Source: Enterobacter mori (GTDB lineage Bacteria; Pseudomonadota; Gammaproteobacteria; Enterobacterales; Enterobacteriaceae). From it: DNA of 64,000 bases. The stretch's first letter is position 1. Each line of letters begins with the position of its first letter. The stretch is taken from NCBI RefSeq assembly GCF_025244905.1, contig NZ_CP104285.1, positions 3,720,001 to 3,784,000 of the forward strand. Direction: 5' to 3'. Positions 18,952 through 28,325 of the stretch are shown here, piece after piece. Made by a program: the position numbers and the translations under genes. The notes under the pieces are model-generated. The model had not been told where the DNA came from. It made no database searches and saw nothing but the letters and a program-made list of their open reading frames with translations.

Positions 18952-19968
18952 ATGGCGACAATTAAGGATGTGGCTCGTCTGGCTGGTGTTTCCGTCGCGA
19001 CCGTCTCCCGCGTGATCAATAACTCACCTAAAGCCAGTGACGCATCACGCCAGGCCGTGCAGGACGCCATGGAAAACCTGAATTATCACCCCAACGCCAA
19101 TGCGCGCGCCCTTGCGCAGCAATCTACCGAAACCATCGGGCTGGTTGTGGGAGATGTTTCCGATCCATTTTTTGGGGCGATGGTAAAAGCGGTTGAGCAG
19201 GTTTCTTACCAGACGGGTAATTTTCTGCTGATCGGCAACGGCTATCATAATGAACTTAAAGAGCGCCAGGCTATTGAACAGCTGATCCGTCACCGCTGTG
19301 CCGCCCTGGTGGTTCACGCGAAAATGATCCCCGATGCCGAACTTATTCATCTGATGAAGCAGATGCCCGGCATGGTGATCATCAACCGCATCATTCCCGG
19401 CTTCGAAAAGCGCTGCGTGGCGCTGGACGACCGCTACGGCGCCTGGCTTGCCACGCGACACCTGATTCAACAAGGTCATACCCGCATTGGCTACCTGTGC
19501 TCAAATCACCCTATTTCCGACGCGGAAGATCGTTTGCAGGGATATTACGACGCGCTGCGTGAAAACGGTTTGCCGTGTAACGACCGGCTGGTGGCGTATG
19601 GTGAACCCGATGAAAGCGGTGGCGAGCAGGCCATGACGGAACTGTTAGGTCGCGGACGGAATTTCACGGCGGTGGCCAGCTATAACGACTCGATGGCCGC
19701 AGGAGCAATGGGCGTGTTAAATGACAACGGCATTGAGGTTCCGGCAGAAATTTCGCTGATTGGCTTCGATGATGTGCTGGTCTCACGCTACGTGCGCCCG
19801 CGTCTGACGACAGTGCGTTACCCTATTATCACCATGGCGACGCAGGCCGCCGAGCTGGCGCTAGCGCTGGCTGAACAGCGCCAGCCGCCGGATATTACGC
19901 ATTTGTTCAGCCCGACGCTGGTGCGCCGTCATTCCGTGGTGTCGCTTGCAGAAGCACAGAGCGAATAA
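18952..19968 (+). CDS. galR: Galactose operon repressor GalR
   Basis: LacI-family repressor of galactose uptake and metabolism genes, released by D-galactose. It has 338 residues (343 in E. coli). The N-terminal helix-turn-helix MATIKDVARLAGVSVATVSRVINNSP and hinge helix are followed by the periplasmic-binding-protein-like effector domain, with the conserved ISLIGFDDVLVSRYVRPRLTTVRYP. Ribosome site GAAGG precedes the ATG. Its last 40 bases overlap the convergent acetyltransferase gene, unlike E. coli where lysA follows galR directly. Confidence 0.96.
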   Translation: MATIKDVARLAGVSVATVSRVINNSPKASDASRQAVQDAMENLNYHPNANARALAQQSTETIGLVVGDVSDPFFGAMVKAVEQVSYQTGNFLLIGNGYHNELKERQAIEQLIRHRCAALVVHAKMIPDAELIHLMKQMPGMVIINRIIPGFEKRCVALDDRYGAWLATRHLIQQGHTRIGYLCSNHPISDAEDRLQGYYDALRENGLPCNDRLVAYGEPDESGGEQAMTELLGRGRNFTAVASYNDSMAAGAMGVLNDNGIEVPAEISLIGFDDVLVSRYVRPRLTTVRYPIITMATQAAELALALAEQRQPPDITHLFSPTLVRRHSVVSLAEAQSE

Positions 19969-20405
19969 CGATAGAGGTGAACCTGCGTATTTGGGTATTC
20001 CAGCCCATCGCCAATGTACTGCCAGCCGTAGCGTTCGTAGAAGTCGCGGCAGGCAGACCACAGATGCAGTTCGGTGTATCCGGCCTGCGCGGCATACGCA
20101 ATAACATGCTGCTGAAGCTTCCCCGCGAGTCCTTTTCCTCGCGCCGCCTCATCCACGTACAGCGCCGCCAGCCAGGGATAAAGATCCTGACGCGTGATGA
20201 GATCGCAACGCCATAATCCGACAGTGCCCAGAAGCTGTTCATCCTCAACGGCAATAAACGTTAGCGGCAGCGCGCCGGGCGTCTGGCTGTGATCGATAAC
20301 GCTCTGGAAAAACGCACGCGGCAGCCCGTCGCCGAAGGCCCGCCAAATCCAGTCGATTACCGGGTCCGCAAACTGCGGCGCGGCGTACAGCGGCAGGATC
20401 GTCAT
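19929..20405 (-). CDS. GNAT-family N-acetyltransferase
   Basis: Protein of 158 residues with a recognisable GNAT fold: an N-terminal segment, LTFIAVEDEQLLGTVGLWR (beta strands 2-4), the acetyl-CoA loop LYVDEAARGKGLAGKLQQHV (R/Q-x-x-G-x-G/A form) and a C-terminal FYERYGWQYIGDG, the YxxxGF-like motif. The substrate is unknown. It shares 4 bases with the GntR-type regulator gene upstream (ATGA) and runs 40 bases into the 3' end of galR on the other strand. It is part of the block inserted between galR and lysA relative to E. coli. Confidence 0.85.
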   Translation of the reverse strand: MTILPLYAAPQFADPVIDWIWRAFGDGLPRAFFQSVIDHSQTPGALPLTFIAVEDEQLLGTVGLWRCDLITRQDLYPWLAALYVDEAARGKGLAGKLQQHVIAYAAQAGYTELHLWSACRDFYERYGWQYIGDGLEYPNTQVHLYRYSLCASASDTTE

Positions 20406-21175
20406 ACCAGTTTCCCCTGAAACAGGGGAACAGATTCAAACAGATAACCGTCGAAATCCGGCGCATCTTCATCCGACAGCTCCAGCAGACTTTTTTTCAC
20501 GTTTTCAAGATGCTGGAACATGGCCTGCCACGCGCCCATGACGTCGCGACGGCGCAGGGCTGCAAGGATGGTCTGCCGGTCGCCCAGCCATTTAAGGCGA
20601 TACGCGCGGCTGGCGATATGGACGTTAAACTGCTGCCACAGCGGGCTGCTGTCCATGTGATGCCAGATACTCTCGACGGTCGCCAGCAGCATCTGGTTTT
20701 GCGTCGCCCCCGCCAGAACCAGGTGAAACATCTTATTGTTGTCCTGGCTGCGATCGTCCGCGGCAATGGCCCGCTGCTCCTGCTCGATGATGCGGCGCAG
20801 GTTATCGATATCGGCTCGCGTCGCCATTTTGGCGGCAAAGGCGGCAATGTTGCTTTCGAGAAGCTGGCGCGCCTGCAGGATCTCAAACGGGCCAACGTCG
20901 CTATTGAGGAAGCGTTCTTCCTCGTTTTCATGTTCTTCAGGAATACGCATCACGTAGACGCCAGACCCCTGGCGAATATCCACCGTACCCTGTAGCTCAA
21001 GCATCAGCAGCGCCTCGCGCACAATAGTGCGGCTTACGCCGTAGGTCTCGGCAATGTTGCGCTCCGGCGGCAGGCGCGACCCCACGGGATAATGCCCCTG
21101 GATAATTTGCGCCCGTAAATCCTCGCCAATTTCCTGGTACTGTTTTTTTTCCGGCAGGATGACAGCCTTATCCAC
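20402..21175 (-). CDS. GntR/FadR-family regulator of the UxuR/ExuR type
   Basis: A 257-residue DNA-binding protein. The N-terminal winged helix is RLPPERNIAETYGVSRTIVREALLMLELQGTVDIRQGSGVYV (about 34-75), and a C-terminal FCD ligand domain contains GPFEILQARQLLESNIAAFAAKMATR and WQAMFQHLENVKKSLLELSDEDAPDFDGYLFESVPLF. These match E. coli UxuR and ExuR, the hexuronate regulators, more than other GntR proteins, yet this copy sits behind a beta-glucosidase gene. Its ligand could be a hexuronate or a related sugar acid. The gap to the glycosidase is 77 bases. Regulation of the pectin genes downstream is possible but not shown. Confidence 0.87.
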   Translation of the reverse strand: MDKAVILPEKKQYQEIGEDLRAQIIQGHYPVGSRLPPERNIAETYGVSRTIVREALLMLELQGTVDIRQGSGVYVMRIPEEHENEEERFLNSDVGPFEILQARQLLESNIAAFAAKMATRADIDNLRRIIEQEQRAIAADDRSQDNNKMFHLVLAGATQNQMLLATVESIWHHMDSSPLWQQFNVHIASRAYRLKWLGDRQTILAALRRRDVMGAWQAMFQHLENVKKSLLELSDEDAPDFDGYLFESVPLFQGKLV

Positions 21176-21252
21176 GTTTTCACCTGTGTTTTTCAGTTAA
21201 GCGCAGGCCGGGCGTCCTCCCGACCAGTTTGTGCGCTATTTTATCAGAATGC

Positions 21253-22680
21253 CTACTTCCATTCATCGTCAACGCTGAGCGTCAGCACGCGCTCATCGCG
21301 CAGCTGACGAAACCAGGCGGCCGATTTTTTCGCGCGGCGGGCGCGGTTGTTGTCCAGGTCAATTTCAATTAACCCATAGCGGTTTTTGAAGGCGTTCATC
21401 GGCGAGACGTTGTCGGTAAAGGCCCAGAGCATATAGCCATGGCAGTTCGCCCCCTCCTCGCGCGCCAGCAGCGCGTGGTAGAGGTGTTCACTGATAAAGT
21501 CGATGCGATAGGCGTCATTAATCATGCCGTCGCGGTTGCGGAACTGCGCTTCGTTTTCAACCCCCATACCGCTCTCCGCCACGAACCAGTCGATATTGCG
21601 GTACTCCTTTTTAATCCGCATCGCCATGTCATAGATAATGCGCGGATAAATCTCCCAGCCGCGGGATTTGTTCATCCGCCGCCCCGGCAGCTCGAACGGC
21701 TCGTAGTAATACGCCGGGTGGAACGGCGTCTCCGGATGCCAGGCGCGGGAAGGTGCTTTCACCCGGTGCGGGTAATAGAGGTTGATGCCCAGCTCGTCTA
21801 CGGTGTTGTCGGCAATCAGCGCCAGCTCTTCCGCCGTGTAGTCCCATTCAACCTGATGCTGCTCGAGCAAGGTAAAGAGTTCCTGCGGGTAGCGGCCGTG
21901 AACCAGCGGATCGAGGAACACGCGGTTATAAAACAGATCGTAGATCTCCGCCGCCCGCACGTCATGCGGCGCGCGTGAGCGTGGATAGGTCACTTCCGGG
22001 TTGAGAATACAGCCTACGGAACCGGCATACCCCTTTTCCCGGAATAGCTTCACGATCTTCGCCGTCGCCAGCACCTTGTGGTGATTCCACTGCATCCACG
22101 TACCGGTGTTCTGCTCGTACGGCCAGCGCAGCGCGTCCAGGTAAACGCGGGTCTGCACCACAATAGGCTCGTTGAAGCTAAACCAGCGGGTAACGTTGCC
22201 GTGGTAGCGGTCAAACACCTTTTCCGCGTAGCGGACAAACAGTTCAACCACATGCTTCGACGCCCAGCCGCCGTATTTTTCAAGCAGCGCGCCCGGTAAT
22301 TCGTAATGTTCCAGGCAGATCATCGGTTCGATGCCCTGACGATGCATCTCATCGAACAGCGCGTCGTAGTACGCGGCGTACTCTTCATCCACCGTTGCGT
22401 TTTCATAGTCGGTCAAAAAACGCGACCAGTTGATGGAGGTGCGATAGTGCGTCAGCCCCGCCTGCTTCATCAGGGCCACGTCCTCGCGAAAGCGATTAAT
22501 AAAATCCGTCGCCACCGCGGGACCGTAGCCGTTATGCCAGACGTGACGATCGTTCTTGTACCAGAGATCGATCCACGAATCCTGACCCGGTTTTTTACCG
22601 CTCCAGCCCTCGGTTTGCCAGGCCGATGCCGCTGCGCCCAGAATGAAATCCTGCGGTATCGTAATCTGTTTTGTGCTCAT
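21253..22680 (-). CDS. GH1 glycosidase, probable 6-phospho-beta-glucosidase
   Basis: Cytoplasmic glycoside hydrolase family 1 enzyme, 475 residues from the ATG at 22680; a GTG one codon upstream is possible. The acid/base Glu171 is in FSFNEPIV and the nucleophile Glu369 in VAESGMG. The nucleophile motif reads ESG where most GH1 members have ENG. The conserved early segment is FILGAAASAWQTEGW. It follows the EIIC gene by 7 bases, so the natural substrate is probably a phosphorylated beta-glucoside made during uptake. Relatives are BglA, BglB and AscB; none is close enough for me to assign the symbol. Confidence 0.85.
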   Translation of the reverse strand: MSTKQITIPQDFILGAAASAWQTEGWSGKKPGQDSWIDLWYKNDRHVWHNGYGPAVATDFINRFREDVALMKQAGLTHYRTSINWSRFLTDYENATVDEEYAAYYDALFDEMHRQGIEPMICLEHYELPGALLEKYGGWASKHVVELFVRYAEKVFDRYHGNVTRWFSFNEPIVVQTRVYLDALRWPYEQNTGTWMQWNHHKVLATAKIVKLFREKGYAGSVGCILNPEVTYPRSRAPHDVRAAEIYDLFYNRVFLDPLVHGRYPQELFTLLEQHQVEWDYTAEELALIADNTVDELGINLYYPHRVKAPSRAWHPETPFHPAYYYEPFELPGRRMNKSRGWEIYPRIIYDMAMRIKKEYRNIDWFVAESGMGVENEAQFRNRDGMINDAYRIDFISEHLYHALLAREEGANCHGYMLWAFTDNVSPMNAFKNRYGLIEIDLDNNRARRAKKSAAWFRQLRDERVLTLSVDDEWK

Positions 22681-22687
22681 CACGTCC

Positions 22688-24013
22688 TCATACGTTTTCG
22701 GTGGCTTGCTTCAACGCGGCCTGCTCCGCACGGCGTGAGGCAATTTTCACAAACGGCAGATAAATCAGTACCGCCGTCACAATGCAGATAAGCTGGGTGA
22801 TCACCGCTCCCATCGAGCCAGCGGTAGAGAGCCAGGCGTTAATCAGCGGCGGCGTGGTCCACGGCACCATCACCACGGCTTTGCCGGCAAAACCGGTCAC
22901 CGTCGCAAAGTAACCGATGGAGCCCGTCACCAGCGGGGTAATGATGAACGGAATGGCAAGGATTGGGTTGAGCATGATTGGCATACCGAAAATCACCGGC
23001 TCGTTGATGTTAAACAGGCCAGGTCCGATGGAAAGCTTGGCGATCTCCTTCATCTCTTTGCGTTTGGTGGCAATCATTACCGCGATCAGCAGACCGATAG
23101 TCAGCCCTGAGCCGCCAATGCTCATATACACATCCCAGAACGGCATGGTAATGATATTCGGCACCTCTTTGCCCTGCTCAAAGGCGCTCATGTTGACGGT
23201 GATCGCTCCCAGCAGCAGCGGCTCGCGGATCGGCTTGATCATCTGGTTGCCGTGGATACCGATCACCCAGAAAAGCTGGGCGACAAACATCAGCAGCAGA
23301 ATACCCGGCAGGCTTTGCACCACGCGCTCCAGCGGCTGTTGCACCACCTGATAAACCGCGTCGTAGAGATACATGCCGGTCAGTTGATGGAACACGAAGC
23401 CAAAGGTGGCAATGGCAGTGGTGGTAATAATCGCCGGAATAAGGGCGGAAAACGACGCGGCCACGTTAGGCGGCACGGTGTCCGGCATTCTGATTTTCAG
23501 CCCCTTGCGGTTCTCCAGCCAGCAGTAAATCTCAACCGACAGAATGGCGATGAACATGCCGAGGAACAGGCTGCGGGTATCGGAGAACTGGCGCAGCAGC
23601 ACGTCTTTCACCACGTGCATTTCGCCGTCCACCAGCATCTCTACGGTGGTCGGCGTGACGCAGATAAAGCAGATCACCGCCAGCAGGCCGGGGAACAGCG
23701 ATTTAATGCCGTTAATGCGCCCCAGCTCAATACCAATCAGGAACACCGCGCCGATATTGAGAAAGTTCAGCGTGGCGTAATTGAGCGCGCTGGTAATCGG
23801 TTTTAGCGCAGCGAGAAATGACAAGGACTCAAAGCTCGCCAGTCCATTTTTCGGATCCAGCACCATGTTGGAAATAAGCACAGAAAATGCCCCAACGATG
23901 ATGACCGGCATTAAGGTAATAAAGGCAGACTTGATCGCCATGATATAGCGATAGCTGTTGAATTTGGTGGCAAAACTGCCCAGAGCGTCGATCAGTTTTT
24001 CCTGTAATGCCAT
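22688..24013 (-). CDS. PTS permease EIIC, cellobiose/lactose (CelB) type
   Basis: Membrane-embedded EIIC of the Lac/cellobiose PTS family, 441 residues from the ATG at 24013 (MALQEKLIDALGSFATKFNS), which is preceded by GAGG at 9 bases. A longer reading from 24076 would run over a probable operator and is rejected. About ten membrane segments. The family motif GPGLFNINEPVIFGMPIMLNP with the catalytic Glu is intact. There is no EIIA or EIIB domain in this protein or gene nearby, so phosphate must come from components encoded elsewhere, such as the ChbB/ChbA type. Co-transcribed with the GH1 gene. Confidence 0.9.
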   Translation of the reverse strand: MALQEKLIDALGSFATKFNSYRYIMAIKSAFITLMPVIIVGAFSVLISNMVLDPKNGLASFESLSFLAALKPITSALNYATLNFLNIGAVFLIGIELGRINGIKSLFPGLLAVICFICVTPTTVEMLVDGEMHVVKDVLLRQFSDTRSLFLGMFIAILSVEIYCWLENRKGLKIRMPDTVPPNVAASFSALIPAIITTTAIATFGFVFHQLTGMYLYDAVYQVVQQPLERVVQSLPGILLLMFVAQLFWVIGIHGNQMIKPIREPLLLGAITVNMSAFEQGKEVPNIITMPFWDVYMSIGGSGLTIGLLIAVMIATKRKEMKEIAKLSIGPGLFNINEPVIFGMPIMLNPILAIPFIITPLVTGSIGYFATVTGFAGKAVVMVPWTTPPLINAWLSTAGSMGAVITQLICIVTAVLIYLPFVKIASRRAEQAALKQATENV

Positions 24014-24069
24014 AGGGTAATACCTCAGTAAAAGGGCTTTTATTGAATAAGGTGTACAGCCGGATACTA

Positions 24070-24174
24070 TTGGCATACCAAAAATAGCTTCCCCCCCCGA
24101 TTTGTTCTGTGACTAAGCTCTCAACGCGACATCCGGTATTCCAGATTATGATTTATGACTGATTTGGCATACCA
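24070..24174. promoter_or_regulatory. Paired operator candidates between EIIC and the LacI-type gene
   Basis: The 11-base sequence TTGGCATACCA occurs twice, at 24070-24080 and 24164-24174, in the 300-base divergent gap. Each copy is near-palindromic. The 94-base spacing is close to nine helical turns. This fits a repressor that binds both copies, probably the adjacent AscG-like protein, perhaps by looping over the promoters. Confidence 0.6.
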
Positions 24175-24313
24175 CTTACAGCCGTTTGTCCTGACCTGAA
24201 GGATCGTTACCGAAAAGCGTGATCCTGGTGGGCGTTTTGCCCTTCCCGCGTCGCTTATGCGCCGGATGGTCTGTGTTAAACTGCATGCCATTACGTGGAA
24301 GCAGGAATTTCGA

Positions 24314-25351
24314 ATGGCAACAATGCTGGATGTCTCACTGCGTGCGGGCGTGTCAAAGGCCACCGTCTCGCGCGTGCTGAACGGCACGGGTCAGGTTAAA
24401 GAGAGTACGCGTCAGCAGGTGTTCGCGGCGATGGAAGAACTGGGTTATCGCCCAAACTTTCTCGCGCGCTCGCTCGCCAACCAGACCAGCAACAGCATTG
24501 GTCTGGTGGTCTCCACCTTCGACGGATTTTACTTCGGCCGCCTGCTGCAGCAGGCCTCCCGACAGACCGAAACGCACGGTAAACAGCTGATCGTGACCGA
24601 CGGTCACGATGCGCCGGAGCAGGAAGAACAGGCGGTACAGATGCTGGCAGATCGCCAGTGCGATGCCATCGTGCTGTACACCCGCTACATGAGCGAAAAG
24701 GCGATCATCAAGCTGATAAACAAAGTGCAAACCCCACTGGTGGTGATCAACCGGGAGGTCAGCCAGGCGGCGGATCGCTGCGTTTTCTTTGAACAGCAGG
24801 ATGCAGCCTTCAAAGCCGTGGATTACCTCATAAGCCAGGGCCATCGGGAGATCGCCTGTATCACCGTCCCGATCCATACCCCAACCGGAAAAGCGCGTCT
24901 GATGGGCTACCGCAAGGCGCTCGAAAAGCACGGCATTCGGCTGGACGAGCGGCGGATTAAATATGGCGATGCGGGAATGACGCGCGGATATGAGCTGTGC
25001 AAAGAGTTGATTGGGGAAAAGGTACCGTTCAGCGCTCTGTTTGCCTGTAACGATGATATGGCGCTGGGCGCGTCCAAAGCATTACACCAGGCCGGGCTGA
25101 AGATCCCGCAGGATATTTCGCTGTTTGGGTTTGACGATGCGCCGAGTGCAAAATGGCTGGAGCCTGCGCTCTCATCGGTGTATTTGCCGATAGACAACAT
25201 GATCGTCACGGCGATCGATCAGGCGATCCGGCTGGCAAAAAACCAGCCGGTCGAAGCGATCCCGCCGTTTACCGGCACGCTGGTGTTGCGCGACTCGGTT
25301 ACAACGGGGCCGTATTTTACTCAGATGAGTTCTAACGCCAGCAGTTCCTGA
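24314..25351 (+). CDS. LacI-family repressor, AscG-like
   Basis: DNA-binding repressor of 345 residues from the ATG at 24314, chosen because it gives the LacI start MATMLDVSLRAGVSKATVSRVLNGTG; an upstream in-frame ATG at 24257 would add 19 unrelated residues. The helix-turn-helix and hinge are followed by an effector domain containing VPFSALFACNDDMALGASKALHQAG and ISLFGFDDAPSAKWLEPALSSV. It resembles E. coli AscG, repressor of the asc beta-glucoside genes. It is divergent from the EIIC-GH1 pair, whose regulator it probably is. The 3' end overlaps lysA by 31 bases on the opposite strand. Confidence 0.88.
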   Translation: MATMLDVSLRAGVSKATVSRVLNGTGQVKESTRQQVFAAMEELGYRPNFLARSLANQTSNSIGLVVSTFDGFYFGRLLQQASRQTETHGKQLIVTDGHDAPEQEEQAVQMLADRQCDAIVLYTRYMSEKAIIKLINKVQTPLVVINREVSQAADRCVFFEQQDAAFKAVDYLISQGHREIACITVPIHTPTGKARLMGYRKALEKHGIRLDERRIKYGDAGMTRGYELCKELIGEKVPFSALFACNDDMALGASKALHQAGLKIPQDISLFGFDDAPSAKWLEPALSSVYLPIDNMIVTAIDQAIRLAKNQPVEAIPPFTGTLVLRDSVTTGPYFTQMSSNASSS

Positions 25352-26583
25352 ATGGTCTGGCGGCGGCGAATCAGTCGCGCCACGCCATTATCAAACAGCA
25401 CTTCCGGCAGCAGCGGGCGGCTGTTGTAGTTTGAGGACATCGACGCACCGTACGCCCCGGTGTCGTGCAGCACCAGATAATCACCCGGCTTCACTTCTGG
25501 CAGCGCGCGCGTTTCCACTTTGCCGCCCTCCTGCTGGGTAAACACGTCGCCGGATTCACACAGCGGGCCCGCCACGACGGTTTCAACACGCGGCGCGTTA
25601 ATCAGATCTCGACCATCCGCAGCGAGCGCCGTGATGTGGTGATAGCTGCCGTACATGGAGGGACGCATCAAATCGTTAAAGCCTGCATCAATCAGCACAA
25701 AGTGACGGCTTCCCATCTCTTTCACGCTACGCACCTGCGCCACCAGCACGCCAGCCTCCGCCACCAGGAAACGCCCCGGTTCGATCTCCAGTTTTACCGG
25801 ATGGCCCAGATGGGCAGCAATTTTGTCGCGCGCCGCACTCCACAGTCCGTAATAGTGATCGGTATCGATCGCCTCTTCCCCTTCACGGTAAGGGATGGAC
25901 AACCCGCCGCCTGCGGAGATCGCCTCCAGATCCTGCCCAAAGTCGAGCACCTGGCGCACCATCGCACCGCACACCTGCTCAAGATGACCATAATCCACAC
26001 CTGACCCGATGTGCATATGAATCCCCACCAGCTTCAGGTTATAACGCTGCAATACGTCCAGCGCGGCGGGCATATCGGCATACCAGATGCCATGCTTGCT
26101 GTTTTCGCCACCGGTATTGGTTTTTTGGCTATGACCGTGGCCAAAGCCCGGGTTCACGCGCAGCCAGACGCGGTGGCCGGGAGAGACCTGACCCAGCTGT
26201 TCCAGCATATCCACAGAGCCCGCGTTGACCGGGATCTGCAGTTCATGCACGCGCGCAAGCGTCGCCTCGTCGATCACGTCGGCGGTAAAGACGATCGCGT
26301 CGCCGTCGGCTTTCGGATCAAACCCGGCCGCCAGCGCGCGCTCTATTTCGCCCAGAGAAACGGAGTCAACTTTTACCCCCTGCTCGCGCATCAGGCGCAA
26401 AATATGAATATTCGAGCAGGCTTTCTGGGCAAAACGCACCACGTCGAACTGATGCAGCGCGGCGATCTTCTCGCGAACGATCTGCGCGTCGTAAACCCAC
26501 ACCGGGCAGCCGAATTCGGCAGGCAGGCGCAGCAGGTTATCGGCGTTTAAATCAGTATCAGTCTGGTTCAGCGGGCGTGGCAT
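25321..26583 (-). CDS. lysA: Diaminopimelate decarboxylase
   Basis: PLP-dependent enzyme for the last step of lysine synthesis, meso-diaminopimelate to L-lysine and CO2. The 420 residues run from the ATG at 26583, giving MPRPLNQTDTDLNADNLLRL as in E. coli; an upstream ATG at 26601 overlaps the lysR leader and is rejected. The Schiff-base Lys54 is in QKACSNIHIL. The glycine-rich phosphate loop AISAGGGLS and the substrate motif PLCESGDVF are present. It is divergent from lysR, its known activator. The last 31 bases overlap the LacI-type gene. Confidence 0.97.
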   Translation of the reverse strand: MPRPLNQTDTDLNADNLLRLPAEFGCPVWVYDAQIVREKIAALHQFDVVRFAQKACSNIHILRLMREQGVKVDSVSLGEIERALAAGFDPKADGDAIVFTADVIDEATLARVHELQIPVNAGSVDMLEQLGQVSPGHRVWLRVNPGFGHGHSQKTNTGGENSKHGIWYADMPAALDVLQRYNLKLVGIHMHIGSGVDYGHLEQVCGAMVRQVLDFGQDLEAISAGGGLSIPYREGEEAIDTDHYYGLWSAARDKIAAHLGHPVKLEIEPGRFLVAEAGVLVAQVRSVKEMGSRHFVLIDAGFNDLMRPSMYGSYHHITALAADGRDLINAPRVETVVAGPLCESGDVFTQQEGGKVETRALPEVKPGDYLVLHDTGAYGASMSSNYNSRPLLPEVLFDNGVARLIRRRQTIQELLALELI

Positions 26584-26711
26584 GGTTTCTCTCCGGGTCA
26601 TTTCACCTGTTTTTTGTGATTACGCCACAAAATGAAGGGAATAAAAAATATCGTTTTATCCCGACTCTATGCAAAAATGATATGGAACCCTCACCCGCTT
26701 TCAGGTGCCCT

Positions 26712-27638
26712 ATGCCCGCCGTTAACCTACGCCACATCGAGATTTTTCACGCCGTGATGACCGCAGGCAATCTCACGGAAGCCGCACAGATGCTGCACAC
26801 CTCGCAGCCAACGGTCAGCCGCGAACTGGCGCGCTTTGAAAAGGTGCTGGGGCTGAAGCTGTTTGAACGCGCGCGCGGCAGGCTCCACCCGACGGTGCAG
26901 GGACTACGTCTGTTCGAAGAAGTCCAGCGCTCGTGGTACGGGCTGGACAGGATCGTCAGCGCGGCGGAGAGTTTGCGGGAGTTTCGCCAGGGCGAGCTGT
27001 CCATCGTCTGTCTGCCCGTCTTTTCCCAGTCGTTTCTGCCGACGCTGCTGCAGCCGTTTCTGGCCCGCTATCCTGAGGTCAATCTCACCATTGTTCCGCA
27101 GGAGTCACCGCTGCTTGAAGAGTGGCTTTCCGCCCAGCGTCACGATCTGGGCCTGACGGAAACGCTCGCCACACCCGCAGGCACCGAGCGCACAGAGTTG
27201 CTCTCGCTGGATGAAGTTTGCGTCTTGCCCGCCGGGCATCGCCTCGCCGGTAAAGCCGTGCTGACGCCTGCAGATTTTCACGGGGAAAACTACATCAGCC
27301 TGTCCCAGACCGACAGCTACCGTCAGCTGCTGGATTCACTGTTTGCCGAACATCAGGTGAAACGGCGGATGGTAGTGGAAACACACAGCGCGGCGTCAAT
27401 ATGCGCCATGGTGCGCGCGGGCGTGGGCGTAGCGGTCGTCAATCCCCTCACGGCGCTGGACTATGCCGGAAGCGGGATTGTCATTCGCCGGTTTAGCGTG
27501 TCCGTTCCCTTCACCGTGAGCCTGATTCGCCCACTGCATCGTCCGGCTTCGGCGCTGGTGGACGCTTTCAGCGGGCATTTGACTGAGCACGCGCGTCAGG
27601 TGGCGCTTCGCTTACCTGACCTACAAAACGCTCTATGA
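26712..27638 (+). CDS. lysR: LysR, transcriptional activator of lysA
   Basis: Founding member of the LysR family. It activates lysA in response to diaminopimelate and is autoregulated. The 308 residues run from the ATG at 26712 ([20 protein letters not shown]). The winged helix [33 protein letters not shown] is followed by the substrate-binding domain. The gap of 128 bases to lysA holds the shared divergent promoter region. The 3' end overlaps ygeA by 6 bases on the other strand. Confidence 0.96.
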   Translation: MPAVNLRHIEIFHAVMTAGNLTEAAQMLHTSQPTVSRELARFEKVLGLKLFERARGRLHPTVQGLRLFEEVQRSWYGLDRIVSAAESLREFRQGELSIVCLPVFSQSFLPTLLQPFLARYPEVNLTIVPQESPLLEEWLSAQRHDLGLTETLATPAGTERTELLSLDEVCVLPAGHRLAGKAVLTPADFHGENYISLSQTDSYRQLLDSLFAEHQVKRRMVVETHSAASICAMVRAGVGVAVVNPLTALDYAGSGIVIRRFSVSVPFTVSLIRPLHRPASALVDAFSGHLTEHARQVALRLPDLQNAL

Positions 27639-28325
27639 CAGCATAAACTCGACGGCATCGGCGGCGTGAATGGCCGCGGTGTCGAACACCGGAATGGCGC
27701 TTCGCTCGGCCGGCACCAGCAAACCGATCTCCGTACAGCCGAAGATCACTCCTTCCGCTCCCCGCTGCGCGAGTCTCTCGATAACGCTGACGTAGTACGC
27801 GCGGGACGTTTCGCTGAAAGTGCCGAGACAAAGCTCGTCGAAGATAATCTGATTGATGCGCGCCCGGTCCGCGTCATCCGGGATCAGACTCTCAATGCCA
27901 AACTCGCTGTGCAATCGCCCGCGATAGAAATCCTGCTCCATCGTATAGCGCGTGCCCAGCAGCGCCACGCGCGACATCCCGGATGCACGAATCGCGCGTC
28001 CGGTCGCATCCGCGATATGCAGGAACGGCAGCGAACAGCGGTCTTCGATATGAGACGCCACTTTATGCATGGTGTTGGTACAGAGCAAAATGCCTTCCGC
28101 ACCCGCACTCTCCAGCCCCAGCGCCGCCTGCGCCAGGATCTCCCCGGCTTTATCCCACTCGCCGCTCGACTGGCAGGCTTCGATTTCATGGAAATCAACG
28201 CTGTGCAGCAGCAGGCTGGCGGAATGTAGCCCGCCCAGACGCTGCTTCACGCCTTCATTAATCAGGCGGTAATAGGGGATGGTCGATTCCCAGCTCATCC
28301 CACCTAACAGGCCGATTGTTTTCAT
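27633..28325 (-). CDS. ygeA: Amino acid racemase YgeA (Asp/Glu racemase family)
   Basis: PLP-independent racemase of 230 residues. The two catalytic cysteines are in LLCTNTMHK (Cys83) and [10 protein letters not shown] (Cys197), and the N terminus [15 protein letters not shown] matches E. coli YgeA, reported to be a broad-specificity amino acid racemase. The position beside lysR, convergent and slightly overlapping, is the E. coli order. In E. coli araE follows; here the oligogalacturonide genes intervene. Confidence 0.93.
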   Translation of the reverse strand: MKTIGLLGGMSWESTIPYYRLINEGVKQRLGGLHSASLLLHSVDFHEIEACQSSGEWDKAGEILAQAALGLESAGAEGILLCTNTMHKVASHIEDRCSLPFLHIADATGRAIRASGMSRVALLGTRYTMEQDFYRGRLHSEFGIESLIPDDADRARINQIIFDELCLGTFSETSRAYYVSVIERLAQRGAEGVIFGCTEIGLLVPAERSAIPVFDTAAIHAADAVEFMLS

